Source: Microcella alkaliphila
Lineage (GTDB): Bacteria > Actinomycetota > Actinomycetes > Actinomycetales > Microbacteriaceae
Reading direction: 5' to 3'
DNA length: 64,000 bases
NCBI RefSeq assembly: GCF_002355395.1
Contig: NZ_AP017315.1
Span: 2,480,001 to 2,544,000 of the forward strand
Shown: piece after piece, positions 8,185-17,229 of the stretch
Numbering within the stretch: the stretch's first letter is position 1
Layout of the letters: the number at the start of each line of letters is the position of its first letter
The notes under the pieces: model-generated
What the model was told of the DNA's origin: nothing
Seen by the model: only the letters and a program-made list of their open reading frames with translations
Database searches by the model: none
Program-made: the position numbers and the translations under genes

Positions 8185-8943
8185 ATGACGCAAACCTCTT
8201 CTCCATTTTCTGGCGTGACCGTCGTCGTCACGGGTGCGGGTTCCGGCATCGGGCTCAGCGTGGCCACACGACTCGTCGCTGAGGGAGCTCACGTCTTCGG
8301 GCTCGACCTCGCCGAGGGCGGCCTCAGCGGGCTCGCCCCATACATTCACTGCGATGTGTCGCAAGAAGATTCCGTCGCCAGCGCCGTTGCCGAGGTGACT
8401 CGGCAGACCGACCACGTCGACGTTCTCGTCAACAATGCGGGCATCGGCGCCGTCGGCACGGTCGTCGACGCAACGACCGAGGAGTGGGAGAAGGTCTTCT
8501 CGGTGAACGTGTTCGGCACGGCGCGCGTGACCCGCCTGCTGCATCCCCTGCTCGCGGCAAGCTCGCGCGCCAGCATCGTCAATGTCTGCTCGGTCGCCTC
8601 AACAACCGGTCTTCCTCGACGCGCTGTCTACACGGCCTCGAAGGGTGCACTCGAGTCGTTCACGCGGGCGTGCGCGGCAGACCTCATCGCCGACGGCATC
8701 AGGGTCAACGGCGTCAACCCCGGCACCGCTGACACACCGTGGGTGCAGCGACTTCTTGGCCAGACTGCTGAGCCCGAGGCCGAGCGCACACGCCTCGAAG
8801 CCCGCCAGCCGATCGGCCGGCTGGTAAGTGCCGACGAGGTCGCCCACGCGATCCTCTACCTGGCAGACCCGCGGTCGTCGTCGACCACGGGAACGATCCT
8901 CGCCGTCGATGGCGGCATGGCGAGCCTGCGACTGCCCAGCTGA
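8185..8943 (+). CDS. SDR-family dehydrogenase, probable 2-keto-3-deoxy-fuconate/rhamnonate dehydrogenase
   Basis: 252-residue classical short-chain dehydrogenase. The cofactor motif VTGAGSGIG, the NNAGIG segment, the catalytic Ser region NVCSVAS and the YTASK active site are all present, and the C-terminus ends GTILAVDGGMAS as is usual. The start at ATG 8185 is chosen because TGGAGA precedes it by 8 bases and the fold begins a few residues later. In the deoxysugar route this family oxidises the 2-keto-3-deoxy acid to the diketo acid cleaved by the FAH enzyme, so it completes the set of five enzymes around the cluster. Assignment to L-fucose versus L-rhamnose is open. Confidence 0.85.
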   Translation: MTQTSSPFSGVTVVVTGAGSGIGLSVATRLVAEGAHVFGLDLAEGGLSGLAPYIHCDVSQEDSVASAVAEVTRQTDHVDVLVNNAGIGAVGTVVDATTEEWEKVFSVNVFGTARVTRLLHPLLAASSRASIVNVCSVASTTGLPRRAVYTASKGALESFTRACAADLIADGIRVNGVNPGTADTPWVQRLLGQTAEPEAERTRLEARQPIGRLVSADEVAHAILYLADPRSSSTTGTILAVDGGMASLRLPS

Positions 8944-8962
8944 GGCAGCGCGCTCACGCGTC

Positions 8963-9000
8963 CCCCGCCGGCGCTCCGTTCACGTAACGCGCCGGCGGGG
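8963..9000. terminator. Bidirectional terminator-like hairpin
   Basis: A perfect 12-bp stem, CCCCGCCGGCGC with GCGCCGGCGGGG, and a 14-base loop lie between the converging SDR and ABC fragment. There is no clear T-tract. Confidence 0.65.
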
Positions 9001-9008
9001 TGACACCT

Positions 9009-9411
9009 CTACGCAACCGCGCTGGCGCCCTTCTGAATGGCGTCCATCACCTGGGTGGACATGTCGTGGTAGCTCTTCGAGTTCTCGAGCTCACCCACGA
9101 ATTGGTAGTCGCGCATGACCATGACTCGGTCGGCGATCTGAATCATTTCGACCAGGTCGCTCGAGATCAGGATCACCGACATGCCCTCGTCGGCGAGATC
9201 CATGATCAGGTTGTGCAGGGCTGCCTTCGTGCGCACGTCGATGCCGACCGTGGGCTCATCGATGATGATGATCTCGGTGTCCGCCGCCAACCACTTCGCG
9301 ACGCTGACCTTCTGCTGGTTTCCGCCCGACAGGTTGCCAGCCACCTGGCTCACCGACGAAACGCGGATTCCCAACTGATCGATGTACTTCTCGCTGAGCC
9401 AGGAAACTTTT
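9009..9411 (-). pseudogene. C-terminal fragment of a sugar ABC transporter ATP-binding protein
   Basis: Only the last ~134 residues of an RbsA/XylG/MglA-type ATPase (second nucleotide-binding domain) remain. The fragment reads RKVSWLSEKYIDQLGIRV, then the signature LSGGNQQKV, Walker B IIIIDEPTVGID and the ISSDLVEMIQIADRV helix. Walker A and the whole first domain are missing; an in-frame stop appears just upstream, only about 40 bp from lsr2. It is probably the remnant of the importer of the deoxysugar cluster. The left end is intact, so the loss came from the lsr2 side. Confidence 0.85.
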
Positions 9412-9449
9412 CGCGCAGCGCATAGTTCTTATTCGCTAGTGTGTGCGCC

Positions 9450-9797
9450 ATGGCACACAAGATTGTTCTCGTCGACGACCTCGACGGTACCGAACTCGGC
9501 GATAACGCCGTCACCACGCGCTTTTCTTTGAATGGCGCTCACTACGAAATCGATTTGAATGAGTCGAACCAGCAGAAGCTCGCCGACGCGCTCGCTCCGT
9601 TCGTCGCTGCCGGTCGGCGCGCCAGCGCTGGCGGGGCATCGGGGCGGGCAGCCGCTCCGAAAAGGCGAGGCGCAGCCGCCAAGTCAAACACCTCCGCAAT
9701 TCGCGAATGGGCGAACGCCAACGGCCACCCCGTCGGAGACCGCGGCCGAATTCCTGCGCATATTGTCGAAGCGTACGAAGCGGCCACCGGAAAGTAG
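9450..9797 (+). CDS. lsr2: Lsr2 nucleoid-associated protein
   Basis: 115-residue actinobacterial H-NS-like protein that bridges AT-rich DNA and silences acquired genes. The N-terminal oligomerisation part reads MAHKIVLVDDLDGTELGDNAVTT in two stretches of the family pattern. An Ala/Arg/Lys linker (about 55-80) follows, then the DNA-binding domain SAIREWANANGH with the GDRGRIP minor-groove motif. The conserved MAHK start at 9450 is preferred over an upstream in-frame ATG at 9441. It sits directly beside the sugar island and its truncated ABC gene, with a terminator behind it. Confidence 0.95.
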   Translation: MAHKIVLVDDLDGTELGDNAVTTRFSLNGAHYEIDLNESNQQKLADALAPFVAAGRRASAGGASGRAAAPKRRGAAAKSNTSAIREWANANGHPVGDRGRIPAHIVEAYEAATGK

Positions 9798-9842
9798 TGG
9801 CACCGCGAGCATCCGCTCGCATTAATCAATAATCGGATGATC

Positions 9843-9880
9843 GGGGCTGGGCCCGTCTCGTGGAGGCGGCACCCAGCCCC
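9843..9880 (+). terminator. Terminator-like hairpin after lsr2
   Basis: A perfect 9-bp stem, GGGGCTGGG with CCCAGCCCC, and a 20-base loop lie 45 bp after the lsr2 stop. The 3' side continues GACTGTTTGT, a weak T-rich tail. Confidence 0.6.
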
Positions 9881-9898
9881 GACTGTTTGTCTGGGCGC

Positions 9899-10546
9899 AT
9901 GAAAATTGCCATCGCCGGAGGACACGGAAAAATCGCGCGGCAGCTGTCGCGCCTGCTGAGCGCGGGCGGCCACGAGCCGTGGGCGCTCATACGCAACGCC
10001 GACCACACCGCCGACGTCGAAAACGACGGGGCGCGCGCCGTCATCGTCGACCTCGAGCGCGACGGGGATGACGCGGTCGCCGAAGCGATCACCGGGGCCG
10101 ACGCCGTCGTGTTCGCCGCCGGGGCCGGAGAGGGCAGCGGCGCCGAGCGCAAGCTCACCCTCGACCGCGACGGGGCGATCCTGCTCGCCGACGCGGCCGT
10201 GCAGGCGGGCGTGCGCCGCTACGTGATGGTGTCAGCGCGGCGTGCCGACACGTTCGACCCCGACTCGGACGACGTGTTTCAGGTGTACCTGCGGGCCAAG
10301 AGCGAAGCCGACGCCGCCGTGCGTGCCCACGACGACCTCGACTGGACGATCATGCGCCCGGGCGGGCTCACCAACGACGAGGGCACCGGGCGGGTGCAGG
10401 TCGGCGACGACGTGTCCGGAACGATCCCGCGGGCCGACGTCGCTGCGGTGCTGTATGCGCTGCTCGTGACCGGCCGCGGCGTGGGTGCGCAGTTCGAACT
10501 GGTGAGCGGCGACACTCCGATTGCGGAGGCCGTCGCGGGGTTGTAG
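9899..10546 (+). CDS. NAD(P)H-binding SDR-like protein (atypical short-chain dehydrogenase)
   Basis: 215-residue protein with an N-terminal dinucleotide motif (KIAIAGGHGKIARQL, G-G-x-G-x-I) and the NAD(P)-binding pattern of NmrA/YwnB-like proteins: DAVVFAAGAGEGSG, GVRRYVMVSARRAD, DWTIMRPGGLTNDEGTG. Such proteins act as redox-sensing or reductase-like factors; the substrate is unknown. ATG 9899 is preferred to GTG 9860 because the dinucleotide fold begins right there and the upstream codons lie inside the preceding hairpin. No strong ribosome site is visible. Confidence 0.8.
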   Translation: MKIAIAGGHGKIARQLSRLLSAGGHEPWALIRNADHTADVENDGARAVIVDLERDGDDAVAEAITGADAVVFAAGAGEGSGAERKLTLDRDGAILLADAAVQAGVRRYVMVSARRADTFDPDSDDVFQVYLRAKSEADAAVRAHDDLDWTIMRPGGLTNDEGTGRVQVGDDVSGTIPRADVAAVLYALLVTGRGVGAQFELVSGDTPIAEAVAGL

Positions 10547-10570
10547 GGGGTCTAGCTGCTTGGCGAGCGC

Positions 10571-11320
10571 CTACGTGCGCGTGACCAGGATGCTCATCCT
10601 GTCCAGAGTCTGCGCCCCAGACGGCACGTAGCCCCAGCTGGCGGGATCTGCACGGGCAGCGCCGATCGCATTCGACAAGAGTCGCCTTTCTCGCCGGTCA
10701 AGGGCGGGGTGGTCCCGCACGTCATTGGGGACCAGCAAACTGCCGAGCACCACCAAGTCACCCAGGTGCCTGTTTCTGTTGCGGTCCAAGACAACCGTGT
10801 ACGCAGCAGCCTTCGCGACCAAGGAACCGAGGAGCGTAGGTCGCGGGATACTCCCCACCCTGCCTTCGACGTCGACCAGGACCGTCTCGGTCCGATTGAG
10901 AACCTTCTGAGCTCCCGGGGTTTCGAGCGCTCGACCGCCGAACGCGCTGCGTCTATTGGCCGCCCGCGCTCCGAGGTGCCGTGGGACCAGGACATCGATC
11001 TCGGCGGCGCCCTTCACCCACCGATGGTCAATACCTTCTGGCGTTGTTTGCGCCACAAGCCCCATGTCCTTCAACGCCGCCGTCACTTCTGGGTAGATGT
11101 GCGGCCGTGCTCGAACATCGAGAACGGTGTCGATGTCATCTGTGGGTCGAGCGAGATCGGAGCCTCGCTGGGCGCACCACAGGTGCACCATCTGCCCACC
11201 CACAAGAGCCCACCCCTCCGGCCGGCGCTCCGCAAGATCCATCAACGTCTGCCAGCCGGCGCTTTGCGCGGCAGACATTGCGGGCATGATCACGACATCA
11301 CTCACGCGAACCCATTTCAC
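10571..11320 (-). CDS. Nucleotidyltransferase-fold protein, possible AbiEii-like toxin
   Basis: 249 residues. Near residue 38 it has WALVGGQMVHLW followed by RPTDDIDTVLDV, the G-G ... D-x-D pattern of minimal nucleotidyltransferases such as AbiEii toxins. A helical C-terminal half contains SLVAKAAAYTVV and LGDLVVLGSLLV, which resemble the family's ADP-ribosyl/nucleotidyl-toxin accessory helices only loosely. It overlaps the preceding HTH gene by 23 bp and is therefore in one transcript with it. Several start codons (ATG 11320, later GTG and ATG) are possible. Toxin function is inferred from fold and gene order; a housekeeping NTase-like role cannot be excluded. Confidence 0.6.
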   Translation of the reverse strand: MKWVRVSDVVIMPAMSAAQSAGWQTLMDLAERRPEGWALVGGQMVHLWCAQRGSDLARPTDDIDTVLDVRARPHIYPEVTAALKDMGLVAQTTPEGIDHRWVKGAAEIDVLVPRHLGARAANRRSAFGGRALETPGAQKVLNRTETVLVDVEGRVGSIPRPTLLGSLVAKAAAYTVVLDRNRNRHLGDLVVLGSLLVPNDVRDHPALDRRERRLLSNAIGAARADPASWGYVPSGAQTLDRMSILVTRT

Positions 11321-11951
11321 GAATCAGTCGCTCGGCTTGCTGCATCTCTCGTGCGTCACCATCGGCCAGGTCTGCAGCGATGATGAGCCACGGCAATGGC
11401 GTGACAAGGGGCCGGTCCGCGATGCGCAGTACAGCATTCGCCGACTCTGCAGCGGGAACGAGCAGGTGGTCTGCTACGACACCATCAATCTCCGACGATG
11501 GGACGTACACGTCAACGGAGTTGGGCGATCGCATACCCGCCCGAGGGTCGCTCTTCCCTCCGGCGACGACCCGCGGGTCGTTGAGAAGAGCGACAGGATC
11601 CGGCGCTGACCAGCGCGAAGCCCTCGCTCGGCGCGCCATCACGGCGCCGAGTACGGAGACAGGATCAGACGCATGGGAAATGTCGCGCCACCGCGCTCTC
11701 AGGCGCGAGGCCTCAGATGAAGAGAGCTCAGTCGGACGGCGACCCGCGGCAACCTCAGCGAGCGACCACGCGATGCGCGGACTGAGTGGCTGCCCTGCGC
11801 GACGAGAACGCGCGGGCATGCTGGCGGGATCAACAAGCCATCGGCCCGCGATCCGGCGGCCCGCGAGTTGATCGTTGCGCAGCATTGCTCGCACGCGTTG
11901 CGGGGAAACGCCGAGTGTCGCAGCAGCCTCCTCGACACTAATCTGATTCAT
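11298..11951 (-). CDS. HTH (excisionase-type) protein, candidate antitoxin
   Basis: 217 residues. The N-terminus MNQISVEEAAATLGVSPQRV is an excisionase/MerR-like helix-turn-helix, followed by GRRIAGRWLVDPASM (wing). The middle is Arg/Ala-rich and the C-terminal half (VDVYVPSSEIDGVVADHLLVP ... LIIAADLADGDAREMQQAERL) is an unassigned domain that could bind the partner. The start MNQ at 11951 lies at the predicted transcription start, so the mRNA would be leaderless; an in-frame ATG at 11987 lies in the -35 element and is unlikely. It is followed by the nucleotidyltransferase gene with overlap, the order usual for antitoxin-toxin pairs. Confidence 0.6.
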   Translation of the reverse strand: MNQISVEEAAATLGVSPQRVRAMLRNDQLAGRRIAGRWLVDPASMPARSRRAGQPLSPRIAWSLAEVAAGRRPTELSSSEASRLRARWRDISHASDPVSVLGAVMARRARASRWSAPDPVALLNDPRVVAGGKSDPRAGMRSPNSVDVYVPSSEIDGVVADHLLVPAAESANAVLRIADRPLVTPLPWLIIAADLADGDAREMQQAERLIREMGSRE

Positions 11952-11987
11952 GACAGTATTATTGCGTTTGCGAAATAAAACTGTCAA
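11951..11987 (-). promoter_or_regulatory. Promoter with palindromic operator for the HTH/NTase pair
   Basis: On the minus strand TTGACA (11982-11987), an 18-base spacer and AATAAT (11958-11963) form a near-consensus sigma-70-type promoter, with the ATG about 7 bases after the -10. The inverted arms TGACAGT (11951-11957) and ACTGTCA (11980-11986) overlap the start codon and the -35 respectively, a layout suited to autorepression by the HTH protein. Confidence 0.65.
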
Positions 11988-12032
11988 TGCTCTTTCAGAG
12001 TGGGACTGTTCCGCTAACGGAAGACCCTTCGC

Positions 12033-13156
<1,124 letters not shown>

Positions 13157-13157
<1 letters not shown>

Positions 13158-15433
13158 CAGGCCTCGCCCCCGTCAGCCGCCGCGCTCGTCACACCCGACT
13201 CGGCCGCCGCGGCCGCGTCGTCGCGCGAAATCACCGGAATCGCCGTCGTCGCCGGCGGCGGCGTGCGCTGCGCCTGAATCGCCGTGATCGCGACCGTGTT
13301 CACGATGTCTTGCACGAGCGCCCCGCGCGACAGGTCGTTGACCGGCTTGCGCAGGCCCTGCAGCACCGGCCCGATCGCCACAGCGCCCGCCGAGCGCTGC
13401 ACCGCCTTGTACGTGTTGTTGCCGGTGTTCAGGTCGGGGAAGACGAACACCGTCGCGCGCCCGGCGACCGGCGAATCGGGCATCTTCGTCGCGGCGACGC
13501 TCGGCTCGGCCGCCGCGTCGTACTGAATCGGTCCCTCGACGAGCAGCTCGGGCTGACGCTCACGCACGAACGCCGTCGCGGCCCGCACCTTCTCAACGTC
13601 ATCGCCCGAGCCCGACTCCCCCGTCGAATATGACAGCATCGCCACGCGCGGCTCGATCGCGAACTGCTGCGCCGTCGCCGCCGACGATATTGCAATGTCG
13701 GCCAGCTGCTCGGCCGTCGGGTCGGGCACCACCGCGCAGTCGCCGTAGACGAGCACGCGGTCGGCCAGGCACATCAGGAACACGCTCGACACGACGCTGA
13801 CGCCCGGGTCGGTCTTGATGATCTCGAAGCTCGGGCGAATCGTGTGCGCCGTCGTGTGCGCGGCCCCGCTCACCATGCCGTCGGCGAGCCCCATGTGCAC
13901 CATCATCGTGCCGAAGTAGCTGACGTCGGTCACCACGTCGCGGGCGAACTCGACCGTCACACCCTTGTGGGCGCGCAGCCGCGCGTACTCCACCGCGAAC
14001 TGTTCGCGCAGCTCCGTGTCGAACGGGCTCAGAATCTCGGCCGCCTCGAGATCGAGGCCGAGCTCGGCGGCGCGCGCACGAACATCCACCTCGTCGCCCA
14101 GAATCGTGATGTCGCACACCGACCGCTTCAGCAGCGTGGCGGCCGCGCGCAGCACGCGGTCGTCGCTGCCCTCGGGCAAGACGATGCGCTTGCGCTCGCT
14201 GCGGGCCCGCTCGAGCAGGTCGTACTCGAACATCAGCGGAGTCACCACGTCGCTGCGGCTCACGTCGGCCCGGTCGAGCAGCGTCTCGGCGTCGAAGTGC
14301 TTCTCGAACAGCGCGAGCGCCGTGTCGTACTTGCGCTGCGAGTCGGCGGCCAGGCGCCCGCGGCTCTCGGTGATGCGCAGCACCGTGTCGTACGTGCCGT
14401 ACGGCGTGCGGATGATCGGCAGCGTCGGGTCGAGCCCGTCGATCAGCGACTGCACGCTGTCGGGCGTCTCAAAACCGCCGTACAGGATGATCGCGGCGAT
14501 ACTCGGGAACGTCTCACTCGCGTGCGCCATCAGCACCGCCAGCAGCACCTCACTGCGGTCGCCCGGAACGAGCACCACGGCGCCCTCGGTGAGGCGGGGC
14601 AGCACGTTCTCCATGCTCATGCCGGCGACGACGGCGCCCAACACCTCGCGTTGGAGGAGAGCCTCCTCGCCGCGCTCGAGTTCGCCGTCGCAGGAGGCCA
14701 TGACGGCGGCCACCGTCGGGGCGATCAGGTAGCGGTCTTCGGGAATCGCGCCCACCACCGCGTCGGGGGCGAGCGTGGCCAGCTCGGCGCAGATGTCGTC
14801 GAGCCGGTCGGCGTCTGCCCTGTTTGCCACCAGCGCCAGCAGGGTCGCGTGCTCGTGGGCGAGCTCGGCGACGGCCGCCTCGGCCGCGCGGCGCACCTCG
14901 TCGGGGGTGCGCGGGCCCGACTCGGCGAGGCCGCGGCCGCCCGCCGCGCCCGACGCCCGGCCGCCGATCACCAAGACGACCGGGGCGCCCAGGTTCGCGG
15001 CGATGCGGGCGTTGACGGTGAACTCGGTCGGAGTCGAGACGTCGGTGTAGTCGGAGCCGACGATCACCACGGCGTCGCACTGCCGTTCGACCGCCCGGTA
15101 CCGCTCGACGATCGTCGCGAGCGCCTGCTCGGGGTCGGCGTGCACCTCGTCGTAGCTGACGCCGATGCACTCGTCGTAGGTGAGGTCGACGCCGTCGTGG
15201 GCGAGCAGGGTCTCGAGCACGTAGTCGCGGTCGGCGGCGTGGTTGGGGGCGTTGCTGGCGCGGTCGCCGGAGTTGCCGGCGTTGGTGGCCGCACCGTGCG
15301 CGGTCGTGCGGGCGATTGGCCGAAACACCCCCACGCGCTGCACGCGGCTCGAGAGCGCATCAAGCACGCCGAGCGCCACGGTCGACTTACCCGAGTTGCC
15401 CTCGGCGGACGTGATGTACAGGTTGCGTGCCAT
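13157..15433 (-). CDS. pta: Phosphate acetyltransferase (with N-terminal BioD-like domain)
   Basis: 758 residues; converts acetyl-CoA + Pi to acetyl phosphate + CoA. The N-terminal P-loop/BioD-like domain starts NLYITSAEGNSGKSTVALG; a DRTGG-type middle domain spans about 240-370; the C-terminal PTA_PTB catalytic domain contains RIVLPEGSDDRVLRA, VSGAAHTTAHTIRP and FPDLNTGNNTYKAVQRSAGA. It carries small extra Ala/Asn-rich insertions near residues 45-70 and 170. First gene of pta-ackA. An IS701-family element lies only 36 bp upstream of the ATG and must have displaced the native promoter. Confidence 0.96.
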
Positions 15434-15468
15434 TGGCTCTCAGCCTAGAGAGGGGGCCTGTGTGGGGG

Positions 15469-16873
15469 CTAGTAGTACTTGGTTAGGTTGGTCCAGCGCG
15501 TTGGCAGTAGGGGCAGTGGCTGAGCAGGCGGATGACCGCGGTCTGAAGGTCGCGGAGGATGCCGTAGAAGCTCAGGCTGCCCCGCGGGCTTTTGGGTCCG
15601 CGCTCAGGCGCTGGATCGTGATGAACAGGTGCGCGGCGCTCACGAGCGTGACGTGGTGGTGCCACCCGGGCCAGGTGCGTCCTTCGAAGTGGTCCAGGCC
15701 CAGGCCGTGCTTGAGTTCGCGGTAGTCGTGCTCGATGCGCCAGCGGATCTTCCCGAGCCGAACCAGCTCCGCGATCGGCGTGTGGGCGGGGAGGGTGGAC
15801 AGCCAGTAGTCGGTGGGCTCGTCCGCGTCGTCCGGCCATTCGGCGAGTAGCCAGCACTCGGGTAGCGATCCGTCGGGCTCGCGGGGCAGGTTCCGGTTCG
15901 CGGGGCGCACCCGCGTGGCGGTGAACCGGCTGGTCATCATGCCGCGTGATCCTTGCCGCCACGACACCTGCTCGAACGCGTCGTCGCCGAGGGCTGCGAT
16001 GAGGCTCTTCGCGCGGATCGGGTCACTGCGGTAGCTGGCCTGCACGGGTGGCCGCCCGCGTCCGCGGTAGGGCGGCATCTCGAACACCGCGGCTTCGGGG
16101 TGCATGCTGGTGTCCGACTTCACCTGCACCACGTAAGGGATTCCGCGGTCGGTGAGCGCGGTGCGGAAGTAGCCGATCTCGCCGTATCCGGCGTCGGCGC
16201 AGATCAGCGGCGGCAGCAGCCCCCAGCTGCGAAGCTCGTCGATCATCTCCAGCGCGAGCTCCCACTTCGGTCGATGCCGCACCGCGTCGGGGATCTGCGC
16301 CTTCACCCGCCGCGCGACGACGAGGTCGGCGTGCTCGTTGGTGTCCGAGCAGGTGTCGTCCCACGATTCGGGAAGGAACAGCCGCCAGTCCAACGGGCAA
16401 GACGCCGCATCGGTGACCGCGTGCACGGTGACACCGATCTGCACGTTCCCGACCTTTCCGAGCGTGCCCGAGTACTGCCGCGCCACCCCAGGTGAGGCTG
16501 GGCCGTCCTTGACGAACCCGGTGTCATCGACAACCCACGCCTCCGGCGACAACAGCGACGCCGCCTTACGGGCGAGCCGACGACGCACCGGCTCGACAGG
16601 CCACGGCGAGGAGGACACGAACTGCTGCAGCTGCTGATAATCGATGCCGAGCCGGTCGCCCATCGGCTGCATCGACTTCCGCCTGCCCTCCAGCATCAGG
16701 CCCTGCAGATACAGGCCACCCTTGGACCGCTGATCCTTCCGAGCCAGCGACGCGAACACCTCACCGACGAACTCGTCCAACTCGACCCGCACCCGCTCGA
16801 TCTCATCCACCCGCACGCCGCGAGGTTAACAGTCACCACGACCATTAACAAGGACCTAACCAAGTACTACTAG
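15469..16873 (-). mobile_element. IS701-family insertion sequence, about 1.4 kb
   Basis: Perfect 20-bp inverted ends, CTAGTAGTACTTGGTTAGGT at 15469-15488 and its complement at 16854-16873. The outer CTAG on each side (15469-15472, 16870-16873) probably is the 4-bp target duplication; IS701 elements favour YTAR targets. One transposase gene fills the element. It is inserted between pta and the SRP RNA gene. Confidence 0.93.
15572..16816 (-). CDS. IS701-family transposase
   Basis: 414-residue DDE transposase read from GTG 16816. The N-terminal region reads GLMLEGRRKSMQPMGDRLG; the catalytic residues are Asp in WVVDDTGFVKDG, Asp in ICADAGYGEIGYF and Glu in HDYRELKHGLGLDHFEGR. The C-terminus continues HVTLVSAAHLFIT, typical for the family. 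The frame is intact, so the element may be active. Confidence 0.95.
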   Translation of the reverse strand: MRVDEIERVRVELDEFVGEVFASLARKDQRSKGGLYLQGLMLEGRRKSMQPMGDRLGIDYQQLQQFVSSSPWPVEPVRRRLARKAASLLSPEAWVVDDTGFVKDGPASPGVARQYSGTLGKVGNVQIGVTVHAVTDAASCPLDWRLFLPESWDDTCSDTNEHADLVVARRVKAQIPDAVRHRPKWELALEMIDELRSWGLLPPLICADAGYGEIGYFRTALTDRGIPYVVQVKSDTSMHPEAAVFEMPPYRGRGRPPVQASYRSDPIRAKSLIAALGDDAFEQVSWRQGSRGMMTSRFTATRVRPANRNLPREPDGSLPECWLLAEWPDDADEPTDYWLSTLPAHTPIAELVRLGKIRWRIEHDYRELKHGLGLDHFEGRTWPGWHHHVTLVSAAHLFITIQRLSADPKARGAA

Positions 16874-16939
16874 GGGAGTGCGGGCGGATGCACAGGGACG
16901 TCCGCGCGGACGGTGCGCGAGCATCCGCGCCAGAAAGAA

Positions 16940-17036
16940 AAAGGGACCCCTCGCGCACCCGCCAGAGCCCGGTTACCCTTGCTGCGTTTCCGCCCTGGGG
17001 GAGTTGGCCTGGATGGCGCCACGCGAGGAGCCGTCC
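16940..17036 (-). ncRNA. ffs: Signal recognition particle RNA (small bacterial type)
   Basis: Minus-strand RNA whose core reads CCCCCAGGGCGGAAACGCAG followed by CAAGGGTAACCGGG, the SRP domain IV helix with GGAA tetraloop and asymmetric internal loops. The flanks GGGACGGCTCCTCGCG and CGCGAGGGGTCCC pair to close the long hairpin, and a TTTTT run follows at the 3' end (terminator). End positions are approximate within a few bases. Confidence 0.9.
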
Positions 17037-17109
17037 CCCACTTTACCGGTAGTATCGCCGGGTCGGGTTCGCGCGCTCATTCCGAGTGTGATGTGCGGGC
17101 GCGGCACCT

Positions 17110-17197
17110 GGAGGATTCGCCTAGTGGCCTATGGCGCACGCTTGGAAAGCGTGTTGGGTGCAAGCCCTCAGGGGTTCGAATCCCCTATCCTCCGCCA
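17110..17197 (+). tRNA. tRNA-Ser (anticodon GGA)
   Basis: 88 bases with encoded CCA. Acceptor GGAGGAT pairs with ATCCTCC; the anticodon stem CACGC/GCGTG holds loop TTGGAAA with GGA at 17144-17146; a long variable arm (TTGGGTGCAAGCCCTC) is typical of class II serine tRNAs; the T-arm is GGGGTTCGAATCCCC. It reads UCC/UCU codons. Confidence 0.97.
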
Positions 17198-17229
17198 AAG
17201 CCTCGTGGAACGGCATCGCGCACGACAGA

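Noticed and set aside
13844..15448. 534-residue open frame opposite pta
   Set aside because: Arg/His/Val-rich shadow of a high-GC gene; pta itself has all motifs in the other frame.
17110..17197. tRNA-Ser as an integration site
   Set aside because: No second copy of its 3' end and no integrase gene were seen in the window; the neighbouring element is a transposon, not an integrative island.
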